A stretch of 15,386 bases of DNA from DATHVR01 sp035461175 (GTDB taxonomy: Bacteria > Actinomycetota > Acidimicrobiia > Spongiisociales > ZC4RG35). The notes beneath the pieces were generated by a model that saw nothing but the letters and a program-made list of their open reading frames with translations, did not search any database and was not told the DNA's origin. The position numbers were made by a program, and so were the translations under genes. The stretch spans positions 1 to 15,386 of the forward strand of contig DATHVR010000046.1 of assembly GCA_035461175.1 (NCBI GenBank), read 5' to 3'. Shown in pieces: positions 1-6,535 of this stretch (position 1 is the first letter of the stretch; each line of letters opens with the position of its first letter).

Positions 1-46
1 TTTCGCGACAGAATTGCGCGCCATGGCGCGCAATTCTGTCGCGAAA
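1..46. repeat. Perfect 46-bp palindrome (REP-like repeat, copy 1)
   Basis: Bases 1-23 are the exact reverse complement of 24-46, with no spacer. The arm runs TTTCGCGACAG then AATTGCGCGCCA. A near copy lies at 6337-6384. Both are followed within a few bases by GCTCTT. The T-rich end is on the 5' side of the hairpin on both strands, so it lacks the 3' U-tract of a classic intrinsic terminator. It lies just past the stop of the minus-strand exporter gene, so it may still protect or end that transcript. The element may continue beyond the window edge. Confidence 0.9.
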
Positions 47-65
47 AGCTCTTGGGATCCGGTGC

Positions 66-899
66 TCACCGCCGCCAGCTGAGGATGATCAGGCCGGCCG
101 TGATCGAGGCGAGGCCGGCCCAGGCTAGGGCCGGGGGGCGCTCACCCAGGAGGAGGGACCCCAACAGGGCGGCGGTGGCCGGTTCGGCCAGGCCCATCGT
201 GGCGGCCTGGCCGACTCCGGAGCGACGCAGACCGCGGGCGAAGAGGAGGTAGGCGAGGGTGGTGGCTCCCAGCCCCAGCCACAGCGCCGCTCCCAGTCCG
301 GCCGGGCGGCTCAACCACTCGAGATCGGCGGTGGGGAGCAGTGGCGCCAGGATCAAGGCGGCGGTGCCGAACACCGCCGCCATGGCCGCCGCCGGTGACA
401 TCGCCTCCACCAGGGGCTTGGAGGCGAGGGTGCCGAGGGCATAGGCAAACCCGGCAGCCAGTGCCAGCGATATGCCGAGCGGGTCGGCGGCGTCGGGTCG
501 ACCGGCGATGAGCGCCACCCCGGCCACGCCGAGGGCGGTCGAGGTCCACCAGCGCGGGGAGAGACGTTCGCCTCGAATCACGCGGGCCATTAGGCCGGCC
601 ATGATGGGGGCGCTGCCGATCGCCACCACCGTCCCCAAAGCCACGCCGGCGCGGGCCACCGCCGAGAAGAAGGCCACCTGATAACCCGCCATCGCCGCTC
701 CACCCACGACCAGCCACACGAGCGGGGGCCGGGAGATGCTGCGGCCACCGATGGCGAGCAATCCGGCGGCACCGATGCCGAGCCGCATTGCTCCCACTGC
801 CAGCGCCGAGCCTTCGGCGTCCCCCAGGGCCTGGGCGGTCCCGGTGGTGCCCCACAGAACCGCTGCTCCCAGAAGCAGCCACACCGAACGACGATCCAT
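66..899 (-). CDS. EamA/DMT-family transporter
   Basis: This 277-aa protein is almost wholly hydrophobic, with about ten predicted membrane helices in two similar halves, the size and layout of the EamA (RhaT-like) drug/metabolite transporter family. The first half opens with the family-like stretch VLWGTTGTAQAL (about residues 15-26). The second half ends with a helix that includes ALLGSLLLGERP, the familiar EamA signature before the last helix. Family members usually export metabolites, amino acids or drugs across the inner membrane; the substrate cannot be read here. The ATG at 899 is favoured because a TAGCCT -10 box sits 8 nt before it, which fits a leaderless transcript. There is no clear ribosome binding site. 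Its neighbour hlyIII lies 39 bp upstream on the same strand with its own promoter. Confidence 0.88.
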   Translation of the reverse strand: MDRRSVWLLLGAAVLWGTTGTAQALGDAEGSALAVGAMRLGIGAAGLLAIGGRSISRPPLVWLVVGGAAMAGYQVAFFSAVARAGVALGTVVAIGSAPIMAGLMARVIRGERLSPRWWTSTALGVAGVALIAGRPDAADPLGISLALAAGFAYALGTLASKPLVEAMSPAAAMAAVFGTAALILAPLLPTADLEWLSRPAGLGAALWLGLGATTLAYLLFARGLRRSGVGQAATMGLAEPATAALLGSLLLGERPPALAWAGLASITAGLIILSWRR

Positions 900-913
900 G
901 GCCTGCCAGGCTA
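900..913 (-). promoter_or_regulatory. Leaderless -10 box for the EamA gene
   Basis: On the minus strand TAGCCT (913-908) is followed by 8 nt and the ATG at 899. This is the TANNNT-to-start spacing expected if transcription begins at or next to the start codon. No clear -35 was assigned. Confidence 0.5.
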
Positions 914-938
914 TTCCCGGGCGAGACCGCCGGCCGTC

Positions 939-1589
939 CTAGGCGACGTACCCGGCGATGGCCCAGAAGTGCAACCCCGCTCCCACCATCACGAGCACGT
1001 GAAAGAGCTCGTGGTAGCCGAACAGACGCGGGAAGGGGTTGGGGCGACGGGAGGCGAACACAACGGTCCCCACGACGTAGGCGGCTCCACCACCGAGGAT
1101 GAGGATCACCGCTCCCCAGCCGAGGCGACGGGAGATGAGCGGCAACCACAGCACCGATGACACTCCCATCACCATTTGCAGCGTGATCGACAACCAGGTG
1201 CGTTCGTCGTCCAGCACGAATTTGAGGATCACGCCCACGGCGCCGATCCCCCACACCAGCGCCAGGCCGATGACCCGGCGGCTGCCGTCCAGGGCAGCCA
1301 CGGCGACCGGCGTGAAGGTCGCTGCCACCACGACGAAGATGAGCGAGTGGTCGACGCGCTGCATTCGCTGTTTCCAGGGCCGGCTCCACGGAACCGAGTG
1401 GTAGAGGGCGGAGACCGTGAACATCGCCACCAGGGAGCCGCCGAATATGGCCACGGCGGCGAGGATGCTGGTGCGGTCGCGGGCCTGGACGATCAGGGCG
1501 ACCAGCCCGCAGGACGCCGCCACGGCGCCCAGGCCATGGAGAAGGCCTCGCAGCGGATTCTGCATCCGTCCCCATGTGATCCGGTCCAT
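939..1589 (-). CDS. Hemolysin III / PAQR-family membrane protein
   Basis: This 216-aa protein has about seven hydrophobic segments and belongs to the YqfA/HlyIII branch of the PAQR superfamily. The conserved polar residues that bind zinc in this fold are present: Ser60 and His64 in SALYHS, Asp80 in VDHSLIF, and His193 and His197 in GYHELFHV near the C terminus. PAQR proteins resemble the adiponectin receptors and may be membrane hydrolases. The bacterial ones are called hemolysins on old, thin evidence. An in-frame TTG lies one codon upstream, but ATG at 1589 is chosen because TAGGCT lies 6 nt before it, suggesting leaderless translation. It sits between the exporter and prenyltransferase genes; no functional link is evident. 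Confidence 0.9.
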   Translation of the reverse strand: MDRITWGRMQNPLRGLLHGLGAVAASCGLVALIVQARDRTSILAAVAIFGGSLVAMFTVSALYHSVPWSRPWKQRMQRVDHSLIFVVVAATFTPVAVAALDGSRRVIGLALVWGIGAVGVILKFVLDDERTWLSITLQMVMGVSSVLWLPLISRRLGWGAVILILGGGAAYVVGTVVFASRRPNPFPRLFGYHELFHVLVMVGAGLHFWAIAGYVA

Positions 1590-1601
1590 CAATTCAGCCT
1601 A
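1590..1601 (-). promoter_or_regulatory. Leaderless -10 box for hlyIII
   Basis: Minus strand TAGGCT (1601-1596) is followed by GAATTG and the ATG at 1589. The spacing is 6 nt and there is no Shine-Dalgarno sequence between box and start. Confidence 0.5.
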
Positions 1602-1629
1602 GGCAGACCCGGCGACCAAAGGACGGCCC

Positions 1630-2403
1630 TCAGCGGCCGAAACGCCGCTCACGGCGGCTGAAGTCACGAATGGCGCGGAGGAAGTCGACCCGCCGGAAGG
1701 CGGGCCAGTAGACGTCGACGAACACGAACTCGGCATAGGCGGACTGCCAGAGCAGGAAGCCCGACAATCGGGACTCGCCCGAGGTGCGAATCAGGAGATC
1801 GGGGTCGGGAAGGTCGGCCGAGTACATGTGGCGGGCAAGGCCGTCGGCGTCGATTCGGGCCACCATCTCCTCCGGGGATATGTCCTGGCGAGCGAGGTCG
1901 GCGACCAGATCCCGGGCCGCGTCCACGATTTCCTGGCGGCCGCCGTATCCCATGGCGATATTGAGGTGGCGGGTGCCGTCGGGCCGGGCGGCCTCGGTCG
2001 CCTTGGCGGCCTGGACTACGTCATCGGGCAGCAGGTCGAGCGACCCGATGAAGCGGATGGCCACGTCGTGGTCGGCGGCGAGACCGGGGAGCCGTCCGAA
2101 CAGCTCGATCAGCACCTCGAAATAGGGGTCGAGTTCCTCGGCGGGACGGCTCAGGTTTTCGCGGGAGAGGACCCAGGCGGTGACCGCCGGGATCTTCAGT
2201 TCCTCGGCCCAGCCGAGGAAGTCCTCGAGCCGCCGCATCCCGGCTCGATATGAGTCGGTGTAGGAGGGGAGACCTTCCTGGCGGGCGTAGCGGCGATGAC
2301 CGTCGAGCACGATCCCCAGGTGCTGGGGAAGCCGGGAGGGATCCAGCGACCGGATCAGCCGGTCTTCGTAGATCTTGTAGAGGACGTCGGACGGCCGTTT
2401 CAT
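1630..2403 (-). CDS. Cis-prenyltransferase (UppS / Z-FPP synthase family), altered DGN motif
   Basis: This 257-aa protein belongs to the cis-prenyl diphosphate synthase family, which condenses isopentenyl diphosphate onto allylic diphosphates to make lipid-carrier precursors. Visible hallmarks are LNIAMGYGGRQEIVDA (147-162), DPDLLIRTSGE (200-210), RLSGFLLWQSAYAE (212-225) and WPAFR (233-237). The SGF version of the usual SNF motif resembles the mycobacterial short-chain Z-farnesyl diphosphate synthase (Rv1086 type), so a short product is likely by inference. The usual DGN(R/G)RW block reads DGHRRYAR at 34-41, with His36 in place of the near-invariant Asn and Tyr39 for Trp. ATG 2403 is chosen over an upstream start at 2496, which would run into the neighbouring CDS. 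It lies 49 bp downstream of the AtuA gene on the same strand. Confidence 0.9.
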   Translation of the reverse strand: MKRPSDVLYKIYEDRLIRSLDPSRLPQHLGIVLDGHRRYARQEGLPSYTDSYRAGMRRLEDFLGWAEELKIPAVTAWVLSRENLSRPAEELDPYFEVLIELFGRLPGLAADHDVAIRFIGSLDLLPDDVVQAAKATEAARPDGTRHLNIAMGYGGRQEIVDAARDLVADLARQDISPEEMVARIDADGLARHMYSADLPDPDLLIRTSGESRLSGFLLWQSAYAEFVFVDVYWPAFRRVDFLRAIRDFSRRERRFGR

Positions 2404-2421
2404 TACCGGAACTGAATGGTA
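2404..2421 (-). promoter_or_regulatory. Possible promoter for the cis-prenyltransferase gene
   Basis: Minus strand TACCAT (2421-2416) lies 12 nt before the ATG at 2403, which would give a leader of about 5 nt. No Shine-Dalgarno sequence is visible. It would allow expression independent of the upstream AtuA gene. Confidence 0.35.
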
Positions 2422-2452
2422 CCGGCCGCCGGCCGGTTCTTCCCCGAATGAC

Positions 2453-4195
2453 TCAGGAGGGCAGAAGCGAACGGGGAACGTCGACGTGGCGGGCACGGAG
2501 ATACTCGCCCAGCGACTTGGCCTGGGGATCCATCCGGGAGGAGGAGGCCACGCCCTCGCCCAGCATTCCTTCGATCACGAAGTTGACCGCCCCCAGGTTG
2601 GGAAACACATGTCGGCGGATCGGCAACCCGGCCGTCTCCGGAACGAGTTCACCCAGCCGCTCTTCGGTCAGCCACGTCGCCAGCCAGGGAAAGGCGGCCG
2701 CCTCCCTCACCCACACTCCGACGTTGGCGTCGCCTCCCTTGTCGCCCGAGCGTGCCCCGGCCACCAGACCCAGCGGCGCCCGCTCCGTTTCCTCGTCGCC
2801 GGCCCATTCCGGAACGGAGGTCGTCTCCTCGTCGACGAGTTCTGCCGCGGCGGGGGGAGAGCTCGGCACCTCCCATGACTCGCCGTCGAGGTGAACCCGG
2901 GCCGGCACCTGATCGGGGTCGACGGTTCCCGGCCAATAGACGGCGTACGGGGAGGCGTCCCCCGGGGGAGCCGTGAGGAAGAACCCGGGATAGTGGGCCA
3001 GGGCCAGTTCGACCGCCGCTCCCGAAAAGGATCTTCCCACCCGCTCGGGGTCGGGATCCTTCACAGTCACCCTCAGGTGGGCCATGGCCTGGGTATGGGT
3101 GGCGGGGTCGGATCGGTCCCAGCGCACCAGATCGACGTCGGTGTCGGCAAAGCCGTCACGTCCTCCGACCGCCTTCCACAGGGCCGCTTCCACGGCCAGC
3201 GCCTTCTCCTCGACGTCGAGACCGGTGAGGACGAAGGTGACTCCGTTGCGGAAACCGCCCAGATGGTTGATCGCCACCTTGAGAGTGGGAGGGGGCGGTT
3301 CGCCCTTCAACCCTTCGACGGCCACTCGGTCGGCCCCGTCGCTCTCCAGGCGGATGGTGTCGAAGCGGGCGGTGACGTCGGGGCTGGCATAACGGTGTCC
3401 GCCGATCTCGTACAGGAGCTGGGCAGTGACCGTCTCGGGCGACACCAGCCCGCCGGTGTCGGGGTGTTTGGTGACCGTGAAACTCCCATCCTCAGCTAAC
3501 TCGACCAGCGGGAACCCGATGTGGTCCAGACCGGGAACTTCGTGGAAGAACGAGAAATTGCCGCCGGTGGCCTGAGCCCCGCACTCGATCACGTGCCCTG
3601 CCACCAGGGCGCCGGCGAGGCGGTCCCAGTCGTCGCGCTCCCAGCCGAAGTGGTGGGCGGCGGGCCCCATCACCACCGCGGCGTCGGTCACCCGGCCGGT
3701 GACCACGATGTCCGCCCTCCGATCCAGAGCCGAGACGATTCCCCAGCAACCGAGATAGGCGTTGGCGGTGATCGGCGTGAGTCCGGTCTCGGTGAGCGGC
3801 GTTCCGTCGGTGAACGAACTGATGTCGACAGTGTCGAGGCGTTCGATGAGGTCGTCGCCGTCGACGGCGGCGATGACCGGAGCCAGGCCGAGCCGGTCGG
3901 CCAGTTCGCCCAGGGCCGTGGCCAGGCCTAATGGATTGAGCCCGCCCGCGTTGGTCACCACCCGGATTCCCCGGTCGAGACAGGTGCCCATCACCTCCTC
4001 CATCTGAGCGAGGAACGTGCGGGGGTAGCCCGCCTCGGGGCGCTTCTGACGGCTGCGCCACAAGAGGGCCATAGTCAGCTCGGCCAGGTAGTCACCGGTC
4101 AGGTAGTCGATCGGTCCGCCCTCGACCATCTCGCGGGCGGCGGCCCGGCGATCGCCGAAGAAGCCGGAGCAGTTGGCGATGCGGATCGGTTCCAC
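2453..4195 (-). CDS. AtuA-family protein (DUF1446, acyclic terpene utilisation-like)
   Basis: This protein of about 580 aa has the two-part AtuA architecture. An N-terminal DUF1446 domain covers about residues 1-440, starting IRIANCSGFFGDR with a nucleotide-binding-like glycine motif. A C-terminal AtuA-like domain covers about 473-573, beginning around GLVAGARSGDKGGDANVG and ending near the FPNLGAVNFV stretch. AtuA is needed for citronellol/geraniol degradation in Pseudomonas, but its exact reaction is not settled, and many genomes carry DUF1446 genes outside terpene clusters. No geranyl-CoA carboxylase or other Atu genes are present here, so a terpene role is only suggested by the prenyltransferase next door. 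GTG 4195 is preferred because TAGCGT sits 7 nt upstream. An in-frame GTG at 4204 lies inside that box and would add three residues. Confidence 0.88.
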   Translation of the reverse strand: MEPIRIANCSGFFGDRRAAAREMVEGGPIDYLTGDYLAELTMALLWRSRQKRPEAGYPRTFLAQMEEVMGTCLDRGIRVVTNAGGLNPLGLATALGELADRLGLAPVIAAVDGDDLIERLDTVDISSFTDGTPLTETGLTPITANAYLGCWGIVSALDRRADIVVTGRVTDAAVVMGPAAHHFGWERDDWDRLAGALVAGHVIECGAQATGGNFSFFHEVPGLDHIGFPLVELAEDGSFTVTKHPDTGGLVSPETVTAQLLYEIGGHRYASPDVTARFDTIRLESDGADRVAVEGLKGEPPPPTLKVAINHLGGFRNGVTFVLTGLDVEEKALAVEAALWKAVGGRDGFADTDVDLVRWDRSDPATHTQAMAHLRVTVKDPDPERVGRSFSGAAVELALAHYPGFFLTAPPGDASPYAVYWPGTVDPDQVPARVHLDGESWEVPSSPPAAAELVDEETTSVPEWAGDEETERAPLGLVAGARSGDKGGDANVGVWVREAAAFPWLATWLTEERLGELVPETAGLPIRRHVFPNLGAVNFVIEGMLGEGVASSSRMDPQAKSLGEYLRARHVDVPRSLLPS

Positions 4196-4208
4196 CCCGG
4201 GCACGCTA
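4196..4208 (-). promoter_or_regulatory. Leaderless -10 box for the AtuA gene
   Basis: Minus strand TAGCGT (4208-4203) plus 7 nt leads to the GTG at 4195. This box decides between the two candidate GTG starts, because the farther one (4204) overlaps it. Confidence 0.5.
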
Positions 4209-4216
4209 GCCGGGTC

Positions 4217-4259
4217 AGGGGGTGGGCCGGTCGGTGACAGGGGGTGGGCCGGTCGGTGA
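4217..4259. repeat. Twin 21-bp direct repeats between divergent promoters
   Basis: The 21-mer AGGGGGTGGGCCGGTCGGTGA occurs at 4217-4237 and again, identical, at 4239-4259 (period 22). The two copies fill the space between the AtuA -10 box (4203-4208) and the pyrE -10 box (4276-4281), covering the -35 positions of both. At about two helical turns, the spacing would suit two regulator molecules on the same DNA face. No regulator is known from the sequence; a simple slippage duplication is the alternative. Confidence 0.85.
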
Positions 4260-4275
4260 TCGCCTCGGGTGGGGA

Positions 4276-4289
4276 TACCATCCGGTGAC
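4276..4289 (+). promoter_or_regulatory. Leaderless -10 box for pyrE operon
   Basis: TACCAT at 4276-4281 is followed by 8 nt and a GTG at 4290. An upstream in-frame GTG at 4269 precedes the box and would not be transcribed from it. Confidence 0.5.
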
Positions 4290-4829
4290 GTGTCTGCCCG
4301 TCTCGCCCTGATCGAACATCTGCGCCATTACTCGCTGCGCACCGATGGACCTTTCACGCTCGCCTCGGGGCGGGTGGCCGACTGGTACATGGATGCCCGC
4401 CAGACCACCTTCTCCGGGGAGGGCTCCCGGCTGGTGGCGATGGCGGTGCTGGAGGTGGTTGCGCCCGACACGGTGGCCGTGGGCGGGATGACGATGGGAG
4501 CCGACCCGATCGCCCTCGCCATCGCCACCTGGTCGGAGGGGCGCCTGGATGCGTTCTCGATTCGCAAGGCCACCAAGGACCACGGGACCGGGGGCCGGGT
4601 GGTGGGACCGGTGGGTTCCGGCGACCCCGTCACGGTGCTCGAGGACACCACCACCACCGGTGGGGCGCTGGTCGAGGCGGTGGAAGTCGCGCTCGAGGCC
4701 GGGCTGGTCGTTGTCCAGGCCATCGCTCTGTTCGACCGCTCGGGCGGTACTGTGGCGGCACTCATGGGCGAGCGCGGCATCCCTTATCTGACCCTGGCCA
4801 CCCCCTCCGACCTCGGGATGGGGTCATGA
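4290..4829 (+). CDS. pyrE: Orotate phosphoribosyltransferase
   Basis: This 179-aa protein matches type I orotate phosphoribosyltransferases, which join orotate to PRPP to give orotidine 5'-monophosphate in UMP synthesis. Key blocks are FTLASGRVADWYMDAR (22-37), the GGMTMGADPIA loop (65-75), the flexible catalytic loop IRKATKDHGTGG (91-102, with Arg92, Lys93, Lys96 and His98) and the PRPP-binding motif LEDTTTTGG (117-125). The length is a little below the 200-plus residues of enterobacterial PyrE, as in many actinobacteria. The start is placed at GTG 4290 because of the leaderless-type box upstream; GTG 4269 would add seven residues. It heads an operon with a membrane protein (ATGA overlap) and endonuclease IV. 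No other pyrimidine genes are nearby. Confidence 0.93.
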   Translation: MSARLALIEHLRHYSLRTDGPFTLASGRVADWYMDARQTTFSGEGSRLVAMAVLEVVAPDTVAVGGMTMGADPIALAIATWSEGRLDAFSIRKATKDHGTGGRVVGPVGSGDPVTVLEDTTTTGGALVEAVEVALEAGLVVVQAIALFDRSGGTVAALMGERGIPYLTLATPSDLGMGS

Positions 4830-5449
4830 GGGGCGATCATCTGGCACCTGCCGATCCGAGCCATCAGGCGGAAGGATCGGTGATCGAACCGCTGGTCGTG
4901 CATCGCTCCACTCTGCGCACCTGGCTGATCTCGCTGGCGGCGATTCCGGCCATCGTGGTCGGGTTCGACGTCCTCCGGCCCCGTCGGTTCGTCTCCTGGC
5001 TGACCCAGTTCGTCTTCGGCGACGGCGATCCTCAGACCCTGGAGGCGCGGGACGAAATCTGGGCCTGGACGATGGTCGTGGTCGGCGCCGCCGTGGTGGC
5101 CTGGGGGCTCAAGGAACTGTTCTTCCCGGCCCCGATCCTCCGCACCGACGAAGAGGGGCTTCACCTGCGGGTCGGAGGTCCCCTCAAGTCGCCGATCCTG
5201 GTGCCCTGGGGGGCCATCTACGACATCGATGCCGGGACGCTGGAGGACGACGAGGAGCAAATGGACGTCCTCGTGATCGAAGTCAAAGACTCCTCCTTCC
5301 TCCCCTCCAACCCCTGGGCGGGGAGAAGGGTGGACGACCGAACCCTGGCCCTTTTCAGCGCCGAGTGGGATATCGACGCCGACCATGCCGCCGCTCGGAT
5401 TGCCGGGCAGGCGGTTACGATCGCCCGAATGCTGCCCGCGGAGGAATGA
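4826..5449 (+). CDS. Membrane protein with PH-like domain, function unknown
   Basis: This 207-aa protein has two predicted membrane helices (about residues 33-50 and 80-97) separated by a short polar, acidic stretch. A soluble C-terminal half follows. The segment PILRTDEEGLHLRVGG...ILVPWGAIYDID (about 103-135) resembles the strand pattern of bacterial PH-like domains of small membrane proteins. The same layout, two helices then a bPH domain, is common among unannotated actinobacterial proteins. The start ATG overlaps the pyrE stop as ATGA, and its own stop overlaps the next start in the same way, so the three genes should be co-translated. The N terminus has a polar extension of about 20 residues; GTG 4880 is a possible internal start. 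The link to its partners is unknown. Confidence 0.8.
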   Translation: MRGDHLAPADPSHQAEGSVIEPLVVHRSTLRTWLISLAAIPAIVVGFDVLRPRRFVSWLTQFVFGDGDPQTLEARDEIWAWTMVVVGAAVVAWGLKELFFPAPILRTDEEGLHLRVGGPLKSPILVPWGAIYDIDAGTLEDDEEQMDVLVIEVKDSSFLPSNPWAGRRVDDRTLALFSAEWDIDADHAAARIAGQAVTIARMLPAEE

Positions 5450-6225
5450 GGGTCGGAGCCCACACCCCGGCCCAGCACCCGCTGGCCGAGGCACAGGCGC
5501 GGGGCGCCGACGCCGTCCAGATCTTCCTGTCCAATCCACGTTCGTGGAAGAAGCCCGAATCCCGTCCGGATGCGGCGGAGTTGAAGGCGGCCGGTATCCC
5601 GCTCTATGTCCACGCTCCCTACCTGGTCAACGTCTGCGCCGACGACAACAGGGTGCGAATCCCCAGCCGCAAGATTCTCCAGCACAGCTGCGAGGCAGCG
5701 GCCGAGGTCGGCGCCGCCGGGGTGGTGGTGCACGGGGGTCACGTCACGGGCGACGGCGACGTCTCCGAGGGCTACGACCGCTGGCGCAAGGCACTCGAGC
5801 AGGTCGAGACCAAGGTGCCGATCCTGATCGAGAACACCGCCGGCGGCGACCAGGCCGTGGCGCGCCGGGTGGACCAGCTCGGCCAGTTGTGGGACGTCAT
5901 CGGTGAGATGGGCGCCGGGTTCGTCCTCGATACCTGCCACGCCTGGGCCGGTGGCGAGCCTCTGGAGGAACTGGTGGGACGGGTGCTGGAGGCGACCGGC
6001 CGTATCGACCTCGTCCATCTCAACGACTCCCGTGACGGTTTCGACTCCCGTCGCGACCGTCACACCAACATAGGGAAGGGGCGGATCCCCCAAGAAGAGC
6101 TGGCAGCGGTGATCCGATCCGCCGGCTGCACGGTGATCGTGGAAACCCCGGGCAGCCCCGACGACCAAGCCCGAGACATCGCCTGGGCAAGGTCGATCAA
6201 TCAAGGGGGGGCGACCCCCCTGTAA
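5446..6225 (+). CDS. nfo: Endonuclease IV family (AP endonuclease, deoxyribonuclease IV)
   Basis: This 259-aa TIM-barrel protein keeps all nine metal ligands of endonuclease IV: His56 (VHAPY), His96 (VVHGGH), Glu129 (ENTAG), Asp162 and His165 (DTCHAW), His191 (HLNDS), Asp204 and His206 (DRHTNIGKG) and Glu233 (VETPG). The three-metal site cuts DNA 5' to abasic sites in base-excision repair. The family usually runs about 280 residues; this one is slightly shorter at the N terminus but begins with the normal first strand (VGAHT). An in-frame reading frame extends upstream to 5365, but ATG 5446, overlapping the previous stop as ATGA, is the natural start. The fully preserved site argues for an active repair enzyme rather than a sugar-isomerase-like relative. 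A hairpin terminator follows. Confidence 0.93.
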   Translation: MRVGAHTPAQHPLAEAQARGADAVQIFLSNPRSWKKPESRPDAAELKAAGIPLYVHAPYLVNVCADDNRVRIPSRKILQHSCEAAAEVGAAGVVVHGGHVTGDGDVSEGYDRWRKALEQVETKVPILIENTAGGDQAVARRVDQLGQLWDVIGEMGAGFVLDTCHAWAGGEPLEELVGRVLEATGRIDLVHLNDSRDGFDSRRDRHTNIGKGRIPQEELAAVIRSAGCTVIVETPGSPDDQARDIAWARSINQGGATPL

Positions 6226-6242
6226 CCCCCGCGGCTGGTCGT

Positions 6243-6284
6243 CGGGCCGGCGGGGTGGTCGGGGCCATCCGCCGGCCCGTCTTT
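6243..6284 (+). terminator. Hairpin terminator after nfo
   Basis: CGGGCCGGCGG (6243-6253) pairs perfectly with CCGCCGGCCCG (6269-6279) across a 15-nt loop and is followed by TCTTTC. The U-tract is weak. It begins 17 bp after the nfo stop and fits the end of the pyrE operon. Confidence 0.65.
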
Positions 6285-6336
6285 CAGTCGAGGTCGTCTG
6301 TCGTCGGAGGCTCCGGGTGGTGGGGGTCCCAGAGGC

Positions 6337-6391
6337 TTTTCGCGTCAGAATTGCGCGCCAAGGCGCGCAATTCTGTCGCGAGAACGCTCTT
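6337..6391. repeat. Palindromic repeat copy 2 (REP-like)
   Basis: This is a near copy of the palindrome at 1-46. Arms 6337-6360 and 6361-6384 pair except for a central A/A, a T/T at 6345/6376 and a G-T wobble at 6339/6382. The left flank GAGGCTTTT partly mirrors AAAAGCTCTT, the right flank of copy 1, and both copies are followed by GCTCTT. The repeated unit is therefore longer than the palindrome itself. It sits between the nfo terminator and the panB promoter. Confidence 0.85.
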
Positions 6392-6410
6392 CCGACTTCC
6401 GACTTCCGAC
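6390..6410 (+). repeat. Three tandem TTCCGAC heptamers
   Basis: TTCCGAC is repeated exactly three times at 6390, 6397 and 6404, immediately after the palindrome and just before the presumed panB -10 box. The last copies overlap the expected -35 region, so copy number could affect promoter strength or regulator binding (inference). Confidence 0.8.
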
Positions 6411-6414
6411 TCAC

Positions 6415-6535
6415 TACGATGATTCTCACCGTTGTGACACGGGCGACCCCTGGTGGCGGCCGAGGTCCTTACCCACGGTCAACCTGAACGACGACACATC
6501 CCCCAACCCGCCGTGGTGGGGAGAGAGGAGTCCCG
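6415..6535 (+). promoter_or_regulatory. panB promoter and 5' leader
   Basis: TACGAT at 6415-6420 fits an actinobacterial -10 box and would give a leader of about 110 nt. The leader ends in a purine-rich ribosome binding site (GAGAGAGGAG, 6521-6530) 5 nt before the ATG. A C-run at 6500-6504 could pair with GGGG at 6518-6521, next to that site, but the stem is short. I recognise no known riboswitch. Together with the terminator, palindrome and heptamers, this accounts for the 310-bp gap before panB. Confidence 0.4.

Noticed and set aside
142..1575. A 477-codon minus-strand open frame across the exporter and hlyIII genes
   Set aside because: It is arginine-, glycine- and proline-rich with no membrane or domain pattern. 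It is the out-of-frame shadow of two well-supported genes, a common effect of high GC.
2404..2496. Longer N terminus for the cis-prenyltransferase
   Set aside because: It would overlap the 3' end of the AtuA gene by 44 bp and adds residues unlike the family N terminus. ATG 2403 fits better.
3492..4061. 189-codon minus-strand frame inside the AtuA gene
   Set aside because: Low-complexity, arginine-rich shadow of AtuA in another frame.
5218..6429. 403-codon minus-strand frame opposite nfo
   Set aside because: Antisense shadow. nfo on the other strand has all nine metal ligands, and this frame has no recognisable domain.
6421..6535. Riboswitch in the panB leader
   Set aside because: The leader is long enough, but I recognise no known aptamer and only a weak 4-bp stem near the ribosome binding site.
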